This document shows, in pieces, positions 5,868 through 6,204 of a DNA stretch of 6,204 bases. The stretch is from contig DAINMX010000313.1 in NCBI GenBank assembly GCA_036736205.1, forward strand, positions 1 to 6,204. Reading direction: 5' to 3'. The DNA comes from XYA12-FULL-58-9 sp001798605 (lineage in GTDB: Bacteria; Myxococcota; XYA12-FULL-58-9). The notes under the pieces were generated by a model. The model ran no database searches, was not told the origin of the DNA, and saw only the letters and a list, made by a program, of their open reading frames with translations. Both the position numbers and the translations under genes were made by a program. Positions within the stretch are counted from its first letter, which is position 1, and each line of letters opens with the position of its first letter.

Positions 5868-6204
5868 TGACCAAGGTTTTCATAGGTGGGTCGCGGCGAA
5901 TCATTCAGCTCAATGTGGACGTGTGCGCCCGATTGGACCGAATTGTTGAGCAGGGTTTCACCGTCCTCGTTGGCGATGCTGGTGGTGCCGACAAAGCGGT
6001 GCAGCAGTATCTACACGGCAAGAATCACCAGAACGTGGAGGTCTTCTGCTCGGGAGATCAGTGCCGCAACAATGTTGGGGGATGGCCGCTGCGTGCAATA
6101 GAGGCGAGTGGCAGCAAAAACCGCGAGTTCTTCACGGTCAAAGACCGGGTCATGACCAAAGAGGCGACGGTTGGCCTCATGCTGTGGGATGGCAAGAGCC
6201 TGGG
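5864..6204 (+). CDS. SLOG-fold nucleotide-binding protein (YspA/cpYpsA-like), 3' end missing
   Basis: The frame is open from 5864 to the window end, 113 complete codons, and is truncated only by the window. It starts MMTKVFIGGSRR, the beta-strand plus Gly-Ser-Arg loop of the SLOG (Rossmann-like, DprA/LOG-related) fold. It continues with TVLVGDAGGADKAVQQYL (33-50), the Gly-rich loop with GAD, and near the end VKDRVMTKEATVGLMLWDGKS (92-112), the family's (R/K)D..M...A....L.LWDGKS block. SLOG domains bind nucleotides or nucleotide-derived ligands; some cleave base-ribose bonds and others act as sensors. The start overlaps the PRTase stop (ATGATGA, 5864-5870), with GGAG just upstream, so the pair is translationally coupled. 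That pairing suggests both proteins handle the same ribosyl nucleotide. The exact ligand and any C-terminal extension cannot be seen. Confidence 0.82.
   Translation, partial: MMTKVFIGGSRRIIQLNVDVCARLDRIVEQGFTVLVGDAGGADKAVQQYLHGKNHQNVEVFCSGDQCRNNVGGWPLRAIEASGSKNREFFTVKDRVMTKEATVGLMLWDGKSL

Noticed and set aside
1..6204. CRISPR arrays, tRNA, rRNA, riboswitches or strong rho-independent terminators
   Set aside because: No regularly spaced repeats, cloverleaf patterns, or GC hairpins followed by T-runs were seen on either strand.

Overview
The window joins two unrelated pieces of DNA. Positions 1 to 4098 are the right-hand part of a Tn3-family replicative transposon, read mostly on the minus strand. 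Positions 4099 to 6204 are the DNA it landed in, carrying a tightly packed plus-strand operon that runs off the end. All of it is fairly GC-rich bacterial DNA with normal bacterial start codons and ribosome sites. Nothing pins down the host; a high-GC proteobacterium or actinobacterium is a guess.

Transposon half. A short tyrosine recombinase gene (3317-3904) is followed, 7 bp downstream on the minus strand, by the transposase gene tnpA (12-3309). A 38-bp terminal inverted repeat of the classic GGGG...TAAG type ends exactly at 4098; the other end lies left of the window. A near-perfect 11-6-11 bp inverted repeat (3903-3930) overlaps the recombinase start codon and has the geometry of a dif-like core site, so it is probably where the recombinase resolves cointegrates. 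The tnpA gene is broken by a 256-bp non-coding element (533-788) with imperfect terminal inverted repeats, TG...CA ends, repeated GATCCAC motifs and a perfect 6-bp target duplication. It resembles a non-autonomous IS21-type element. Removing it and one copy of the duplication rejoins tnpA in frame as a 1011-residue protein with a full DDE triad. As it stands the last catalytic glutamate is cut off, so the transposon can only move if transposase is supplied in trans.

Operon half. Starting 92 bp beyond the transposon end are four genes on the plus strand with overlapping ends. They encode an unrecognised 308-residue protein, a predicted 55-residue single-pass membrane peptide, a ComF-like phosphoribosyltransferase, and a SLOG-fold (YspA/cpYpsA-like) nucleotide-binding protein cut off by the window end. 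The last three are joined by 4-bp ATGA overlaps, pointing to translational coupling. Pairing a PRPP-binding enzyme with a SLOG sensor or hydrolase and a small membrane peptide suggests a nucleotide-centred signalling, salvage or defence module. That reading is inference; the system is not one I recognise by name and is the most interesting part of the window.
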